Part shown: one piece after another, positions 46,432 to 55,180 of the stretch | How positions within the stretch are numbered: position 1 is the stretch's first letter | Layout of the letters: the number at the start of each line of letters is the position of its first letter | From: Ezakiella coagulans | GTDB taxonomy: Bacteria > Bacillota > Clostridia > Tissierellales > Peptoniphilaceae | Reading direction: 5' to 3' | Length of the DNA: 64,000 bases | Assembly: GCF_003096635.1 (NCBI RefSeq) | Contig: NZ_QEKV01000006.1 | Span: forward strand, 51,011 to 115,010 | The notes under the pieces: generated by a model | What the model saw: only the letters and a program-made list of their open reading frames with translations | Told to the model about the DNA's origin: nothing | Database searches by the model: none | Program-made: the position numbers and the translations under genes

Positions 46432-47403
46432 TACATTGGGCTCATTTTTTTTGGTCTTTAAAATGTAGTCTGCATCCATGCATTTTTCTAAACTAAATCT
46501 AGCTTTATCTTCACTAAAATTTTTTAAAGAAGAGTAAATCTTATTAAATTCAAACTTTGAAATTGCGACAAGTCTCATTATGTCATAATCCTTGTAGCCC
46601 TGATTTTTATAATTTATAATTTTTAAAACGTTTATCATATGTCTCGATAGCATATATAATATTTTTACAGGCTCTTCCCCATTATTCAAAAGTTTATTTA
46701 ATTCTTGAATTGCTTTTTTTCTGTTTTTTTGTGAGATTGCATCAGTTAAGTTGAATATATTTGAACTTATACTTTTGTTAACCATTAAATCAACTGTTTT
46801 TACATCTATTAATTCCGAACTTATTGAAGAAAGTTTTTTTATTTCATTTTCAATTTTATAAAGTGAATTAAATTCAGAATCTTTAGAATAGTTCAAATAC
46901 TCCATGAATTTTGCTAAAGCAGCATCGTTAATTTTTTTATTTTCTTCTTCAAATTTTTTCAAAATCCAATTTTTTAAAGCTATGGGATTTACCATATCAA
47001 AATCAACAAGTCTGTCATACTTCATCAATGTTTTAACAATCGATAAATTTTTCTTTGGGCTTTCAGGACTCGACATTAAAATTAATACATAAGAATCTTT
47101 TATTTTTTCTATTTCCTCATAATTCTTCGCCAAATCCTTTGATAAATCTGTCCAATTATATAGAACTATAACTCTTTTTTTTGCCATAAATGGAAGCCTA
47201 ACAATTTCTTCATATAGATTATTATAAGTCATATCGGCCGCATCTTTTTCAAATGAATTAAATTCTAAAACCGATTCATCAATTAACTCTCTTTTTAAAA
47301 AGTTCAAAGTATTTTTTGCTAGATAATCTTCTGTTCCTTGGAAGCAGTATATGCCGGATACTTCATTAGATTTGGTCTTTTTTAAAAAGTTTGTATAATT
47401 CAT
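46399..47403 (-). CDS. holA: DNA polymerase III delta subunit
   Basis: A 334-residue clamp-loader subunit. The N-terminal SGIYCFQGTEDYLAKNTL, AKKRVIVLYNW and the central NEIKKLSS segment are typical, with the helical C-terminal collar domain LNNGEEPVKILYMLSRHM. The ATG at 47403 follows GGGGAAGAGGG and lies 38 bases inside comEC. The comEC-holA pairing is conserved in Firmicutes; rpsT, often the third gene, lies 15 kb away here. Confidence 0.93.
   Translation of the reverse strand: MNYTNFLKKTKSNEVSGIYCFQGTEDYLAKNTLNFLKRELIDESVLEFNSFEKDAADMTYNNLYEEIVRLPFMAKKRVIVLYNWTDLSKDLAKNYEEIEKIKDSYVLILMSSPESPKKNLSIVKTLMKYDRLVDFDMVNPIALKNWILKKFEEENKKINDAALAKFMEYLNYSKDSEFNSLYKIENEIKKLSSISSELIDVKTVDLMVNKSISSNIFNLTDAISQKNRKKAIQELNKLLNNGEEPVKILYMLSRHMINVLKIINYKNQGYKDYDIMRLVAISKFEFNKIYSSLKNFSEDKARFSLEKCMDADYILKTKKNEPNVLLFELVVSLN
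46417..46452 (+). terminator. terminator of atpI, inside the holA coding region
   Basis: The stem GAGCTCAA/TTGGGCTC, with one G-T pair and an 11-base loop holding the atpI stop codon, is followed by eight T. It lies within the 3' end of the convergent holA. Confidence 0.75.
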
Positions 47404-49645
47404 CCCTCTTCCCCACTTTCTCAATAGTGTAAAATGATGCAACAAGTAAAATTAAATAATATATATATTCATAATAATTTTCATTATTTAAGAATGTGTA
47501 TATTCTATAGTTTTCTAGATCAAAAGTTACAAGACCGTCCATATCAGTTCTGTAAACTTCACAAATTTCATTTAATCTTTTTACAACATCTCCGTTCGGA
47601 TGTCCGTATTTATTATTTCTTCCTACGCTTATTATAGCATATTTTGGACTAACACGTTTTAAAAATTCCGTAGTGGTAGAAGTTTTACTTCCGTGGTGTG
47701 GAACTTTTAAAATAAATGAATGTAAATCGGAGTCCAGCAATTTCTCTTCTGCTTCTTTTTCGATATCTCCTGTAAATAAAGCAATATTTATATCATCCTT
47801 CATCAATTTTAATACAAGCGATGCATTATTTTCAAAATCTGTAGATTTGTCGTATATCATATCTACAAATTTGAATCGTTGACCAAGTTCAATATTTCTT
47901 TTATTCATTTTAATTAATCTATTTACAAATTCATCAATTTCAATATCTTCATAATTTTTTATCGGCAAATGATCTGATACCAAAAATTTTATATTTACAT
48001 CCCTCGAAAGTTCAGTATATCCACCATAATGATCATAGTCAAAATGAGTTATAAATCCTGCTTCTATATTTCTGAACCCATTTTTTATTAAATAAGGCTC
48101 GAGTATGTTTTTTCCGACAAAACCTTTTCTTGTTAAATCTCCACCTGAATCAATCAAATAGTTTTTATGGTCCACATGAATCAGTGCAGAATCTCCTTGC
48201 CCAACATCTAAAAACTGCACGAAATCATAGTCGCGATTAAATACAATAAACATAATTGTAAACCCAATTAAAATCGGCATAAGTCTTTTCACTTCACAAT
48301 AGAAACGATTAGCCAAAAATGTTCTGTTTAAATATATATAAATCGCAAAATAATAAATTAGAATCGTAAATATATTCGGGCTTGGAAGAACAATTCTCGA
48401 AAAGTTAAACGACGTAATAGTAAGCAAATAATCTATTCCGTTTGCCATAATATTTAAAATCGCAGATACTATATTATTTAAAATAAAAATTTTAGAAATG
48501 AACAAAAATAAAAATGAAAGATTTATATAGATCGAGAAAATCGGTATAAAAATAAAATTCCATATAATTGAAAATATATTGTATCTGTTGAAAAAATATA
48601 TTACAACCGGAAATGTCGCTAATATTATTGAAATGTTTAAAGCAAAATATTCGACAATATAATTTCCGCGATTTTTAAAACTATTTCTAATATGAGGTCT
48701 TATAAAAATAATGCCAAACATACAAAGATAGCTCAATATGAAACTTATATTGAATAAATAGTACGGATTTATAAACAAACTGATTTCAAACGCAATTAAA
48801 AGTGCTTTCTTATTTGTGATATTCGGAAAATATATCCTTGAGATTTCAAGAATAGTAATCATTATAAGCGCCCTTAATAATGACGGTGGAAACACAAGCA
48901 TAAAACCGTAGATCCATATAATTAGTAGTGAAATAAATACTCTAGGTTTAAGATTTGGTATGATTAAGCCTATCAGAAAAAATAAAAATCCATAAATTAT
49001 TGCGACGTGTAAGCCTGACGTACTCAAAATATGAGAAAGTCCGGCAAATTCCATCTTATCATAAATAATATTATCCTCAGTTTTTCTAAGAATAGCGCCG
49101 CTCGACAAATAATACGCATTTTCGTTTAAAGACTTTTCATATTCATTCCTAAATCGTTTTTTTAAATTAAAGAGCGGTTTAAAAAATGAATCTCTCACAT
49201 AATTTAATTCACATTTTTTAATTTTATTATTTATGCCAATTGAATTATAATAAATTTTTTCATTAAAAAGAAGCGGCATAGTATTTTCGGAAAAATCAGA
49301 AACTTCGCCTTTATATCTTACTATATCACCTTCTTCAATTGAATCATCTTCACTGTATAACAAAGTCTTATTTAATAATGAATTTCTAATATAATATCTT
49401 GCGCCAAATTCAGTTGTTGTTTTGTTATAGACAATGCCCGAACCAGTATTAGAGCTATTTAAAAAATCATATCTAGCACCTGAATATATAAAAAAGAATA
49501 AAAATAGAAAAATCATAATTAAATATTTAGACTTATTAGATTTATAATTTCTTAAAAGATATATCAATAAAAATGGAATTAAGAATGCTAAATACAAATA
49601 TCTAGTCATTAAAATTGCAATTGCACTCGATAATAAAAGACCCAA
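47366..49645 (-). CDS. comEC: competence protein ComEC/Rec2
   Basis: A 759-residue multi-pass membrane protein for DNA uptake. After several N-terminal helices comes an outer OB-like domain, then the competence domain (SGLHVAIIYGFLFFLIG) with many helices. The C-terminal metallo-beta-lactamase-like domain has DVGQGDSALIHVDHKNYLID, THFDYDHYGG and VPHHGSKTS. The TTG at 49645 is chosen because AAGGAG precedes it; the longer frame begins at a TTG without a binding site. Together with the pilus-like operon it could supply a DNA-uptake route. Confidence 0.94.
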   Translation of the reverse strand: MGLLLSSAIAILMTRYLYLAFLIPFLLIYLLRNYKSNKSKYLIMIFLFLFFFIYSGARYDFLNSSNTGSGIVYNKTTTEFGARYYIRNSLLNKTLLYSEDDSIEEGDIVRYKGEVSDFSENTMPLLFNEKIYYNSIGINNKIKKCELNYVRDSFFKPLFNLKKRFRNEYEKSLNENAYYLSSGAILRKTEDNIIYDKMEFAGLSHILSTSGLHVAIIYGFLFFLIGLIIPNLKPRVFISLLIIWIYGFMLVFPPSLLRALIMITILEISRIYFPNITNKKALLIAFEISLFINPYYLFNISFILSYLCMFGIIFIRPHIRNSFKNRGNYIVEYFALNISIILATFPVVIYFFNRYNIFSIIWNFIFIPIFSIYINLSFLFLFISKIFILNNIVSAILNIMANGIDYLLTITSFNFSRIVLPSPNIFTILIYYFAIYIYLNRTFLANRFYCEVKRLMPILIGFTIMFIVFNRDYDFVQFLDVGQGDSALIHVDHKNYLIDSGGDLTRKGFVGKNILEPYLIKNGFRNIEAGFITHFDYDHYGGYTELSRDVNIKFLVSDHLPIKNYEDIEIDEFVNRLIKMNKRNIELGQRFKFVDMIYDKSTDFENNASLVLKLMKDDINIALFTGDIEKEAEEKLLDSDLHSFILKVPHHGSKTSTTTEFLKRVSPKYAIISVGRNNKYGHPNGDVVKRLNEICEVYRTDMDGLVTFDLENYRIYTFLNNENYYEYIYYLILLVASFYTIEKVGKRDELYKLFKKDQI

Positions 49646-49712
49646 TTTTACTCTCCTTAAAACTTCTTTAATACTATAATAACTCAAAATAGAATAAATT
49701 AAAAGTATAATC

Positions 49713-49741
49713 TTGAAAAAAAAGATTAATCCATTTATAAT
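49713..49741 (+). promoter_or_regulatory. promoter of the ThrE-type exporter genes
   Basis: TTGAAA (49713-49718) and TATAAT (49736-49741) are 17 bp apart. The expected transcription start falls at the ribosome binding site AAGGAGG (49749-49755), giving a very short leader. Confidence 0.6.
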
Positions 49742-49762
49742 AATATTTAAGGAGGTCAGTCT

Positions 49763-50530
49763 ATGGATGTTAATGAAGAAGTAAAATTATTCAGAACCGC
49801 TCTTTATGCAGGGGAAATTATGGTCAAAAGTGGTTCTGAAACCTATCGTGCGGAAGATACTATTAAAAGAATGCTTGCCTCTAAAGGTTTTTTAAATATA
49901 TCTACATTTGTCTCCCCTACTGTTATTATACTTGGAGACAATATAAAAGACGGCTATTGTTATATTAAAAATATTCCAAAAAGAAGTTCAAATCTAGCTA
50001 GAATAGAAAATGTAAATGAAGTTTCAAGATCATTTGTAGAAGGAAAACTTTCCACAGACGAAGCTATGGAAAAATTAAAAATTATAGAAAATGAAAGTCC
50101 ATACCCCTATTGGCTTATGTGTCTTGGATGTGGAGTAAGCTGTGCAGCTTTTGCGATTCTTATCGGCGGAAACTATACCGACTTTATAGCAACTTTAATA
50201 ACAAGTATTCTTGCGCTTCATTTAAACGAAATAATTAACGCCGCAAGCAACACGGTCTTCTTAGGAAATTTTGTAGCAAGCCTTATAGTTTCTGTTGTCG
50301 CAATACTTTTTAGTAAAATCGGGCTCGGCAGTAGCCTTGAAAGTACAATCGTCGGCTCTGTTCTTCCACTTGTTCCAGGTGTTGCGTTCACCGGCGGTGT
50401 CAGAGATTTTATTACAGGAGATTTATTATCAGGCACTGCACGTTGCATAGAAGCTATAATGATTGGTATTGCCATTGCTTTTGGTGTTGGTGTATGTATG
50501 ACGATTTTTAATGCAATTGGAGGTCTATAA
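49763..50530 (+). CDS. threonine/serine exporter, N-terminal half (ThrE/YjjP type)
   Basis: A 255-residue membrane protein. The soluble N-terminus (GEIMVKSGSETYRAEDTIKRML) is the mark of the ThrE/YjjP family, followed by about five membrane helices including LPLVPGVAFTGGVRDFITGDLLSG. In corynebacteria ThrE is one chain; here, as in many Firmicutes, it is split into this gene and the next, whose start overlaps the stop by one base. It likely exports Thr or Ser, or small dicarboxylates in the YjjPB version. Confidence 0.88.
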   Translation: MDVNEEVKLFRTALYAGEIMVKSGSETYRAEDTIKRMLASKGFLNISTFVSPTVIILGDNIKDGYCYIKNIPKRSSNLARIENVNEVSRSFVEGKLSTDEAMEKLKIIENESPYPYWLMCLGCGVSCAAFAILIGGNYTDFIATLITSILALHLNEIINAASNTVFLGNFVASLIVSVVAILFSKIGLGSSLESTIVGSVLPLVPGVAFTGGVRDFITGDLLSGTARCIEAIMIGIAIAFGVGVCMTIFNAIGGL

Positions 50531-51003
50531 TGAATAATTGGATTCTAATAATTTCACTAAGTTTCATTGCCGGTTTAGGATTCAGTTTTATTTTTCAAGT
50601 TGAAAAAAGACATCTTTTTCTAGCCGCTGTTTGTTCGTCAACAAGTTGGACATTGTTTCAATTTTTAATGAGTATTGGGATAAATTCGGTTTTCAGTACT
50701 TTAATAAGCGGCCTTGTAATTGGATTTATGACAGAAATTTTTGCAAAAATAAAAAAATGCCCCGCTATAAACTACATAATCATAGGAATAATTCCACTTG
50801 TTCCAGGTTTAAAAGTTTATCAAGGAATGCTAAAACTCATTGAAGGTAACATTTTCCCAGGAGTTAGCCTATTGCTTGAGGCAGCATTTATCGCAATTGC
50901 AATCGGTGTTTCGATTTTAGTTTCAACGTCAGTAGCAAGAGTAATTAGACTTAGAAAGCAAAAAAGAATAATAAAATATAAAAATCCTAATGGTCCGAAC
51001 TAA
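50530..51003 (+). CDS. threonine/serine exporter, C-terminal half (YjjB/DUF3815 type)
   Basis: A 157-residue protein of about four membrane helices. IIIGIIPLVPGLKVYQGML repeats the PLVPG motif of the first half, and the C-terminus is basic (RLRKQKRIIKYKNPN). It pairs with the preceding gene. A strong bidirectional terminator follows directly after the stop. Confidence 0.88.
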   Translation: MNNWILIISLSFIAGLGFSFIFQVEKRHLFLAAVCSSTSWTLFQFLMSIGINSVFSTLISGLVIGFMTEIFAKIKKCPAINYIIIGIIPLVPGLKVYQGMLKLIEGNIFPGVSLLLEAAFIAIAIGVSILVSTSVARVIRLRKQKRIIKYKNPNGPN

Positions 51004-51042
51004 AAAAGATATGAATATGTTTTACATATTCATATCTTTTTT
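51002..51042. terminator. bidirectional terminator between convergent genes
   Basis: A perfect 19-bp inverted repeat from AAAAAAGATATGAATATGT to its complement around a 3-base loop. It is flanked by A on the left and T on the right, and so works for the exporter operon (+) and the SLH gene (-). Confidence 0.92.
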
Positions 51043-51994
51043 AATTTATAGTCAATAATCTCACAACCATTACAATTGCTTGTTCTCTCGTAACGTTAAA
51101 TTTCGGAAGAATAAGCCCTTTGTCATCACCTTTAATTATCCCTCTAGATGCTAGAGATGTAACTGCTTCCTTGGCCCAAGATGAAACATCTGATAAATCG
51201 ACAAAATTAGAATTTAAAGTTTCATTTCCACTGAGTTTATCATTTATTTTAAGATATCGATAGATAATTGTAGACATCGCTTCTTTGGTAAGAAAACTTT
51301 GACCATTGAATCTATTGTTCCAACCACCTTTTACAACTCCTAAATTTAGAGCATTATTTACATCAACATCATCAGTATCACTAAATTTATAAGTTGAACT
51401 AAACTCATGTTTTCCAATATGCTCATCAAGCCTCATAAGCATTTTTATAAATTCATATCTAGAAATTTCTTTGCTTATATCCTCTTTCATACTATCAACA
51501 ATAAGACCAAGATCTGAAGCCGTATTTACATCTTTCTTGCTCCATGACCTTCCACCTTTTATAAATGAATTGTGCCCTAGTTCAATCGTATCGAACGAAA
51601 CGCTTTTTATTTCCTTTCCGTCTTTTAAATAACTATAGTATAGTTTTAAAGTGATCCTACTGTTAAATGCATTTATTAATTCGTTTTCAGCAAAAGGATT
51701 TATAGTAGCTTTTTTTTGATTATAATCAAAGCTAAATATTTTTCCATTATTTTCTGAAACAAATTTATTATCATCGATTTTATAGTCAATATTCAATTGT
51801 ACTTTAGAAATAATGCCGCTTTTTTCATCATTTAAAACGTTCTCCGGGTTTTCCCACTCAACTAAAATAAAATTCGGATCATTTATATTAATCTCTCCTT
51901 TTACATTTATTGGTTTGTAATCAACCGACGCATTTATTAGAACTGAAAAAAGAAGCAACAGTGAAAGTAAAGCTACTGAAAATTTAATCTTCAT
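51041..51994 (-). CDS. S-layer homology (SLH) domain cell-surface protein
   Basis: A 317-residue secreted protein. A signal peptide (residues about 1-25, MKIKFSVALLSLLLLFSV) is followed by a region of about 120 residues that I do not recognise, then three SLH repeats: near 140-195 (DLGLIVDSMKEDISKEISRY), 200-250 (FSDTDDVDVNNALNLGVVKG) and 260-317 (FVDLSDVSSWAKEAVTSLAS followed by RGIIKGDD). SLH domains bind pyruvylated wall polymers. The start at 51994 is supported by GGAGGAAC. Confidence 0.88.
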   Translation of the reverse strand: MKIKFSVALLSLLLLFSVLINASVDYKPINVKGEININDPNFILVEWENPENVLNDEKSGIISKVQLNIDYKIDDNKFVSENNGKIFSFDYNQKKATINPFAENELINAFNSRITLKLYYSYLKDGKEIKSVSFDTIELGHNSFIKGGRSWSKKDVNTASDLGLIVDSMKEDISKEISRYEFIKMLMRLDEHIGKHEFSSTYKFSDTDDVDVNNALNLGVVKGGWNNRFNGQSFLTKEAMSTIIYRYLKINDKLSGNETLNSNFVDLSDVSSWAKEAVTSLASRGIIKGDDKGLILPKFNVTREQAIVMVVRLLTIN

Positions 51995-52008
51995 AGTTCC
52001 TCCATAAA

Positions 52009-52440
52009 TCAATATTCTTCTCTGTGGTTATAGTATATAATCTTTCCAAACTCATTTGAAGTTTCAACTTTGTGCTTATCCAAAAACTCTCTATATTTAT
52101 CTAGTTCTTTTTTTATGTTAATAAATGAGAATGAAAATAAAATAAACGATTTTATAAAATTCTTTTTACCTATGAAAGGTTCTAGTAAATCTTCCGGACA
52201 AATAATATAAATAAAAAATAAAGCAATCGACCAAACTGTCTTATTGTCAACATTTTTATAATATCCATTTTTAACATCATACAAAAGCATAGACATTGAC
52301 TCTAAATAAGAATCTATATCAAATTTGAGAATTTCACGTACTATATTTAATTTATCCTCTTTAATATAACTAGAAAAATTTAAAAGTGCAGAATCTGAAA
52401 TTGTTTTAAAAATTTCTTTTAAATCCTTATTATTTTCCAT
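52009..52440 (-). CDS. hypothetical protein, possibly DUF1232/YkvA-like
   Basis: A 143-residue protein, mostly helical, with one hydrophobic stretch (VWSIALFFIYIICPEDLLEPFIG). The YxxxPxDLxxxFIG pattern faintly resembles the YkvA/DUF1232 family (Y-x-SPIDLIPDFIP), but the match is weak. It has its own promoter and lies 14 bases before the SLH gene, so the two are co-transcribed. Confidence 0.55.
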   Translation of the reverse strand: MENNKDLKEIFKTISDSALLNFSSYIKEDKLNIVREILKFDIDSYLESMSMLLYDVKNGYYKNVDNKTVWSIALFFIYIICPEDLLEPFIGKKNFIKSFILFSFSFINIKKELDKYREFLDKHKVETSNEFGKIIYYNHREEY

Positions 52441-52464
52441 AAAATCGCTCCTTTAACTCATTAT

Positions 52465-52493
52465 ATTATACTATAAAATACATTTTTGTGCAA
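52465..52493 (-). promoter_or_regulatory. promoter of the hypothetical-SLH gene pair
   Basis: On the minus strand TTGCAC (52488-52493) and TATAAT (52465-52470) are 17 bp apart. The -35 box abuts the T tract of the rplT terminator. Confidence 0.75.
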
Positions 52494-52494
52494 G

Positions 52495-52516
52495 AAAAAA
52501 GCACTCTTACGAGTGC
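52495..52516 (-). terminator. terminator of infC-rpmI-rplT
   Basis: The stem GCACTC/GAGTGC with loop GTAA is followed by TTTTTTC on the minus strand, just after the rplT stop. Confidence 0.9.
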
Positions 52517-52524
52517 GTAATAGC

Positions 52525-52869
52525 TTATTTAACTGATTCAACCAATTGTTTGAAACCGTTAGGATCGTTTATTGCCATTTCTGAAAGAACTTTTCTATTG
52601 ATTTCTATATTGTTCTTTTTAAGAGCATTAATAAATCTTGAATAGCTAAATCCGTATGGACGAACTGCTGCATTTATACGTGCAATCCATAAACTTCTGA
52701 AATCTCTTTTTCTTTGTTTACGTCCGATATATGCATAGTTCAAGCTCTTCATAACAGCTTCCATAGCTGTTCTGTAAAGCGTTGATTTTGAACCATAATA
52801 TCCTTTAGCTTGTTTTAAAATTTTCTTTGTTTTTTTACGTCCTGAGACACTTCTTTTAACTCTAGCCAT
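52525..52869 (-). CDS. rplT: 50S ribosomal protein L20
   Basis: A 114-residue basic protein ([20 protein letters not shown] start; [16 protein letters not shown] core). It binds 23S rRNA early in assembly. In Firmicutes L20 represses its own operon by binding the leader RNA, which fits the structured leader before infC. Confidence 0.98.
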   Translation of the reverse strand: MARVKRSVSGRKKTKKILKQAKGYYGSKSTLYRTAMEAVMKSLNYAYIGRKQRKRDFRSLWIARINAAVRPYGFSYSRFINALKKNNIEINRKVLSEMAINDPNGFKQLVESVK

Positions 52870-52882
52870 TTCTTATCCCCCT

Positions 52883-53074
52883 CTATGGAATCATTTGACC
52901 GATTCTCTTCATATCAGATGCACTTACCAAAGTTGACTTTCTTAAGCGTCTGATTCTCTTTTGTGATTTCTTACCAGTAATATGACTCTTATATGCTTTG
53001 AATCTCTTTAATTGACCGCTAGCGGTTCTTTTAAATCTCTTAGCACTAGCTCTATGTGTTTTAATTTTAGGCAT
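52883..53074 (-). CDS. rpmI: 50S ribosomal protein L35
   Basis: A 63-residue basic protein, [20 protein letters not shown] being the standard start. The ATG at 53074 follows AAGGAGG, so longer in-frame versions are wrong. It lies 10 bases after infC. Confidence 0.97.
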   Translation of the reverse strand: MPKIKTHRASAKRFKRTASGQLKRFKAYKSHITGKKSQKRIRRLRKSTLVSASDMKRIGQMIP

Positions 53075-53084
53075 AGTATCCTCC

Positions 53085-53594
53085 TTACTCTGATTTTGGC
53101 AGAACATACATTACCATATTTCTACCCTCTAATTTAGCTGGTTTGTCAATTTGTGCATAATCCTTTATTTCATCGAAAAACCAATTAAGCACTTCCTTAC
53201 CTTGTTCAACATGTCCCATTTGGCGACCTCTAAATCTCACAGAAACTTTAACCTTATCTCCGCCTTCTAAAAATTTGACAGCTTGGCTTGTCTTAACTTT
53301 TAAATCGTGTTCTTCAATCGTCGGTGACATCTTGATTTCTTTTACTCTAATTGTTTTTTGATTCTTTTTTGCTTCTTTATCCTTCTTTTGAAGTTCATAA
53401 CGGTATTTACCATAATCCATTATTTTACACACAGGTGGTTTTGCCTGTGGAGCTACTTTAACAAGATCCAAATTTGAATTTTCTGCAATTTCCATTGCTT
53501 TTTCAGTTTCAACAATACCCAACTGATTGCCTTCCGCATCTATTAATCTAACTTGCTGATCTCTAATTTCGCCATTAATTTCTAATTCCTTAAT
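53085..53594 (-). CDS. infC: translation initiation factor IF-3, with an AUU start codon
   Basis: A 169-residue IF-3. The sequence upstream of the first conventional start codes in frame for [20 protein letters not shown], a normal IF-3 N-terminus, and begins with ATT at 53592-53594 placed 6 bases after AAGGAGG. No ATG, GTG or TTG lies before residue 25. AUU initiation is the known autoregulatory device of infC, since IF-3 itself rejects non-standard starts. Domains: N-terminal ([21 protein letters not shown]), linker ([10 protein letters not shown]), C-terminal ([14 protein letters not shown]). Confidence 0.95.
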   Translation of the reverse strand: MKELEINGEIRDQQVRLIDAEGNQLGIVETEKAMEIAENSNLDLVKVAPQAKPPVCKIMDYGKYRYELQKKDKEAKKNQKTIRVKEIKMSPTIEEHDLKVKTSQAVKFLEGGDKVKVSVRFRGRQMGHVEQGKEVLNWFFDEIKDYAQIDKPAKLEGRNMVMYVLPKSE

Positions 53595-53738
53595 CTTAAA
53601 ACCTCCTTAAATAAATATACAACATAATAAAAGAGCCCAAAAGGGCTCTCAAATAACAAATCAAATGAATTATTAACACCAATGCACTTAATGTGATTGG
53701 GTGAGAAGAGCACCTTCTGCTTTCTATATTCAACAATA
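53595..53738 (-). promoter_or_regulatory. L20-type leader with attenuator before infC
   Basis: About 140 bases of untranslated leader. An early segment (AGCAGAAGGTGCTCTTCTCACCC) can fold, and an intrinsic terminator stem AGAGCCC/GGGCTCT (53632-53649) with a short TTTTATT tract lies about 38 bases before the start. This is the layout of the L20-controlled infC-rpmI-rplT leader of Firmicutes. Transcription through it should depend on free L20. Confidence 0.75.
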
Positions 53739-53740
53739 GA

Positions 53741-53769
53741 ATTATATCATCATTATTCGATTATGTCAA
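53741..53769 (-). promoter_or_regulatory. consensus promoter of infC-rpmI-rplT
   Basis: On the minus strand TTGACA (53764-53769) and TATAAT (53741-53746) are both perfect and 17 bp apart. Confidence 0.9.
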
Positions 53770-53791
53770 GTGTTTTTATAAATATTTTTAT

Positions 53792-55180
53792 TTATAATAC
53801 TTTTTCTTCAGTTGCAAGAGTGTATAGTGCTTCTGCATAAATTTTTGCTGAATCCATCAATCTGTTAATCTTGATTCTTTCATTCTTTTGATGCATTCTA
53901 TCTTCGTCATCTTTAAACATTGCACCAAAAGCTACACAGTTATCCATAGCCTTTGCATATGTGCCGCCACCAATAACCATTGGTTTGGATTCCATATCGC
54001 CGGATTGATTTTGATATGCATCCATCAAGATTTTTATGAGCTTGCTTTCAGGGTCAATATAAAGAGGGTTTTCTCCGCCGGTTTGTTTAAATGAACCGTT
54101 AAAATCGATTGTACTCTTTTCGATTTGAGTTTTAATATCTTCCTTAGTAACTCCTGTTAATGGGAATCTCATATTCAATACAAGATTAATCTTATCTTCA
54201 AACTTTTCAATCATACCAATGTTAAAGTTTAATTTTCCAGATTTTTCATCCTCAAAATCAACGCCAAGACCTTCGCCATGGAATGTGAAACCAAGTTTTG
54301 TATTATAAAATTCCAAGAATTTAATAAATTCATCCCCTGCCATAAAAACGCCTTCAATGCTCTTTAAGAGTATAGATATAGCGTTTTCTCCGGCTTCAGG
54401 TGTTGATCCATGGGCACTCTTTCCGTTTGCAGAAATAACAACTTCAGAGCCGTTTTCTTTGTATGAAATAGCACCAACCAAATTTGATAGTGCGTTTAAA
54501 TTAATTTTTGATTTATCCAAAACAATTTCCGCATAATCCGGAACCATATTTGGTGCATTACCTGCTTTGAATGTCTTAACAGCAGAGTTTTTAAGATCGA
54601 CCGAAAGTGACAAAGTTCCTGTAACAATTCCTTTTTCTCCAAAAATTACAGGAAATTCTGCATCCGGAGTAAAGCCCATTGTCGGCATTTTTTTATTTTT
54701 TACATAATAATTGATACCGCCCCAATTTGTTTCCTCATTTGTTCCTAGAATCAAACGAATCACTCTCTTTATCGGAACGCCTGTTTCTTTTATTGCGCGC
54801 ATTGCATAATAAGCTGCAATTCCAGGGCCTTTATCGTCTTGCGTTCCGCGTCCTGTTAGATAAACGCCATCATTTTCCATTTTAAATGGATCGCTGTCCC
54901 AACCTGAACCCGCAGGAACGACATCAACGTGTGCGATTATGCCGATTGATTCTTCGCCTTTTCCAAATTCTATATCCCCAGCATAATTTTGCAAGTTTTC
55001 AGTAGAAAAGCCATCTCTTTTTCCAAAGTCTAAAAACTTTAACAGTGCATCCTTCGGTCCTTGACCAAAAGGTGCATCAGGTAAAGCTTCAGCTTCTACA
55101 GAATTTATATTAATCAATTCTTCTAAATCTGAAATCATTTGATCTTTATGATCATCTATCCATTTTAAAATTTCCTTCAT
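53792..55180 (-). CDS. M20 family dipeptidase, PepV type
   Basis: A 462-residue zinc aminopeptidase. The metal ligands lie in IIAHVDVVPAG (His, Asp), GRGTQDDKGPG (Asp bridging), LGTNEETNWGG (catalytic Glu) and GGGTYAKAMDN near the end. The lid domain (SANGKSAHGSTPEAGENA) is present. Length matches PepV, which removes N-terminal residues from dipeptides, useful for a peptide-fermenting organism. Its start overlaps the thrS stop by one base. Confidence 0.9.
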   Translation of the reverse strand: MKEILKWIDDHKDQMISDLEELININSVEAEALPDAPFGQGPKDALLKFLDFGKRDGFSTENLQNYAGDIEFGKGEESIGIIAHVDVVPAGSGWDSDPFKMENDGVYLTGRGTQDDKGPGIAAYYAMRAIKETGVPIKRVIRLILGTNEETNWGGINYYVKNKKMPTMGFTPDAEFPVIFGEKGIVTGTLSLSVDLKNSAVKTFKAGNAPNMVPDYAEIVLDKSKINLNALSNLVGAISYKENGSEVVISANGKSAHGSTPEAGENAISILLKSIEGVFMAGDEFIKFLEFYNTKLGFTFHGEGLGVDFEDEKSGKLNFNIGMIEKFEDKINLVLNMRFPLTGVTKEDIKTQIEKSTIDFNGSFKQTGGENPLYIDPESKLIKILMDAYQNQSGDMESKPMVIGGGTYAKAMDNCVAFGAMFKDDEDRMHQKNERIKINRLMDSAKIYAEALYTLATEEKVL

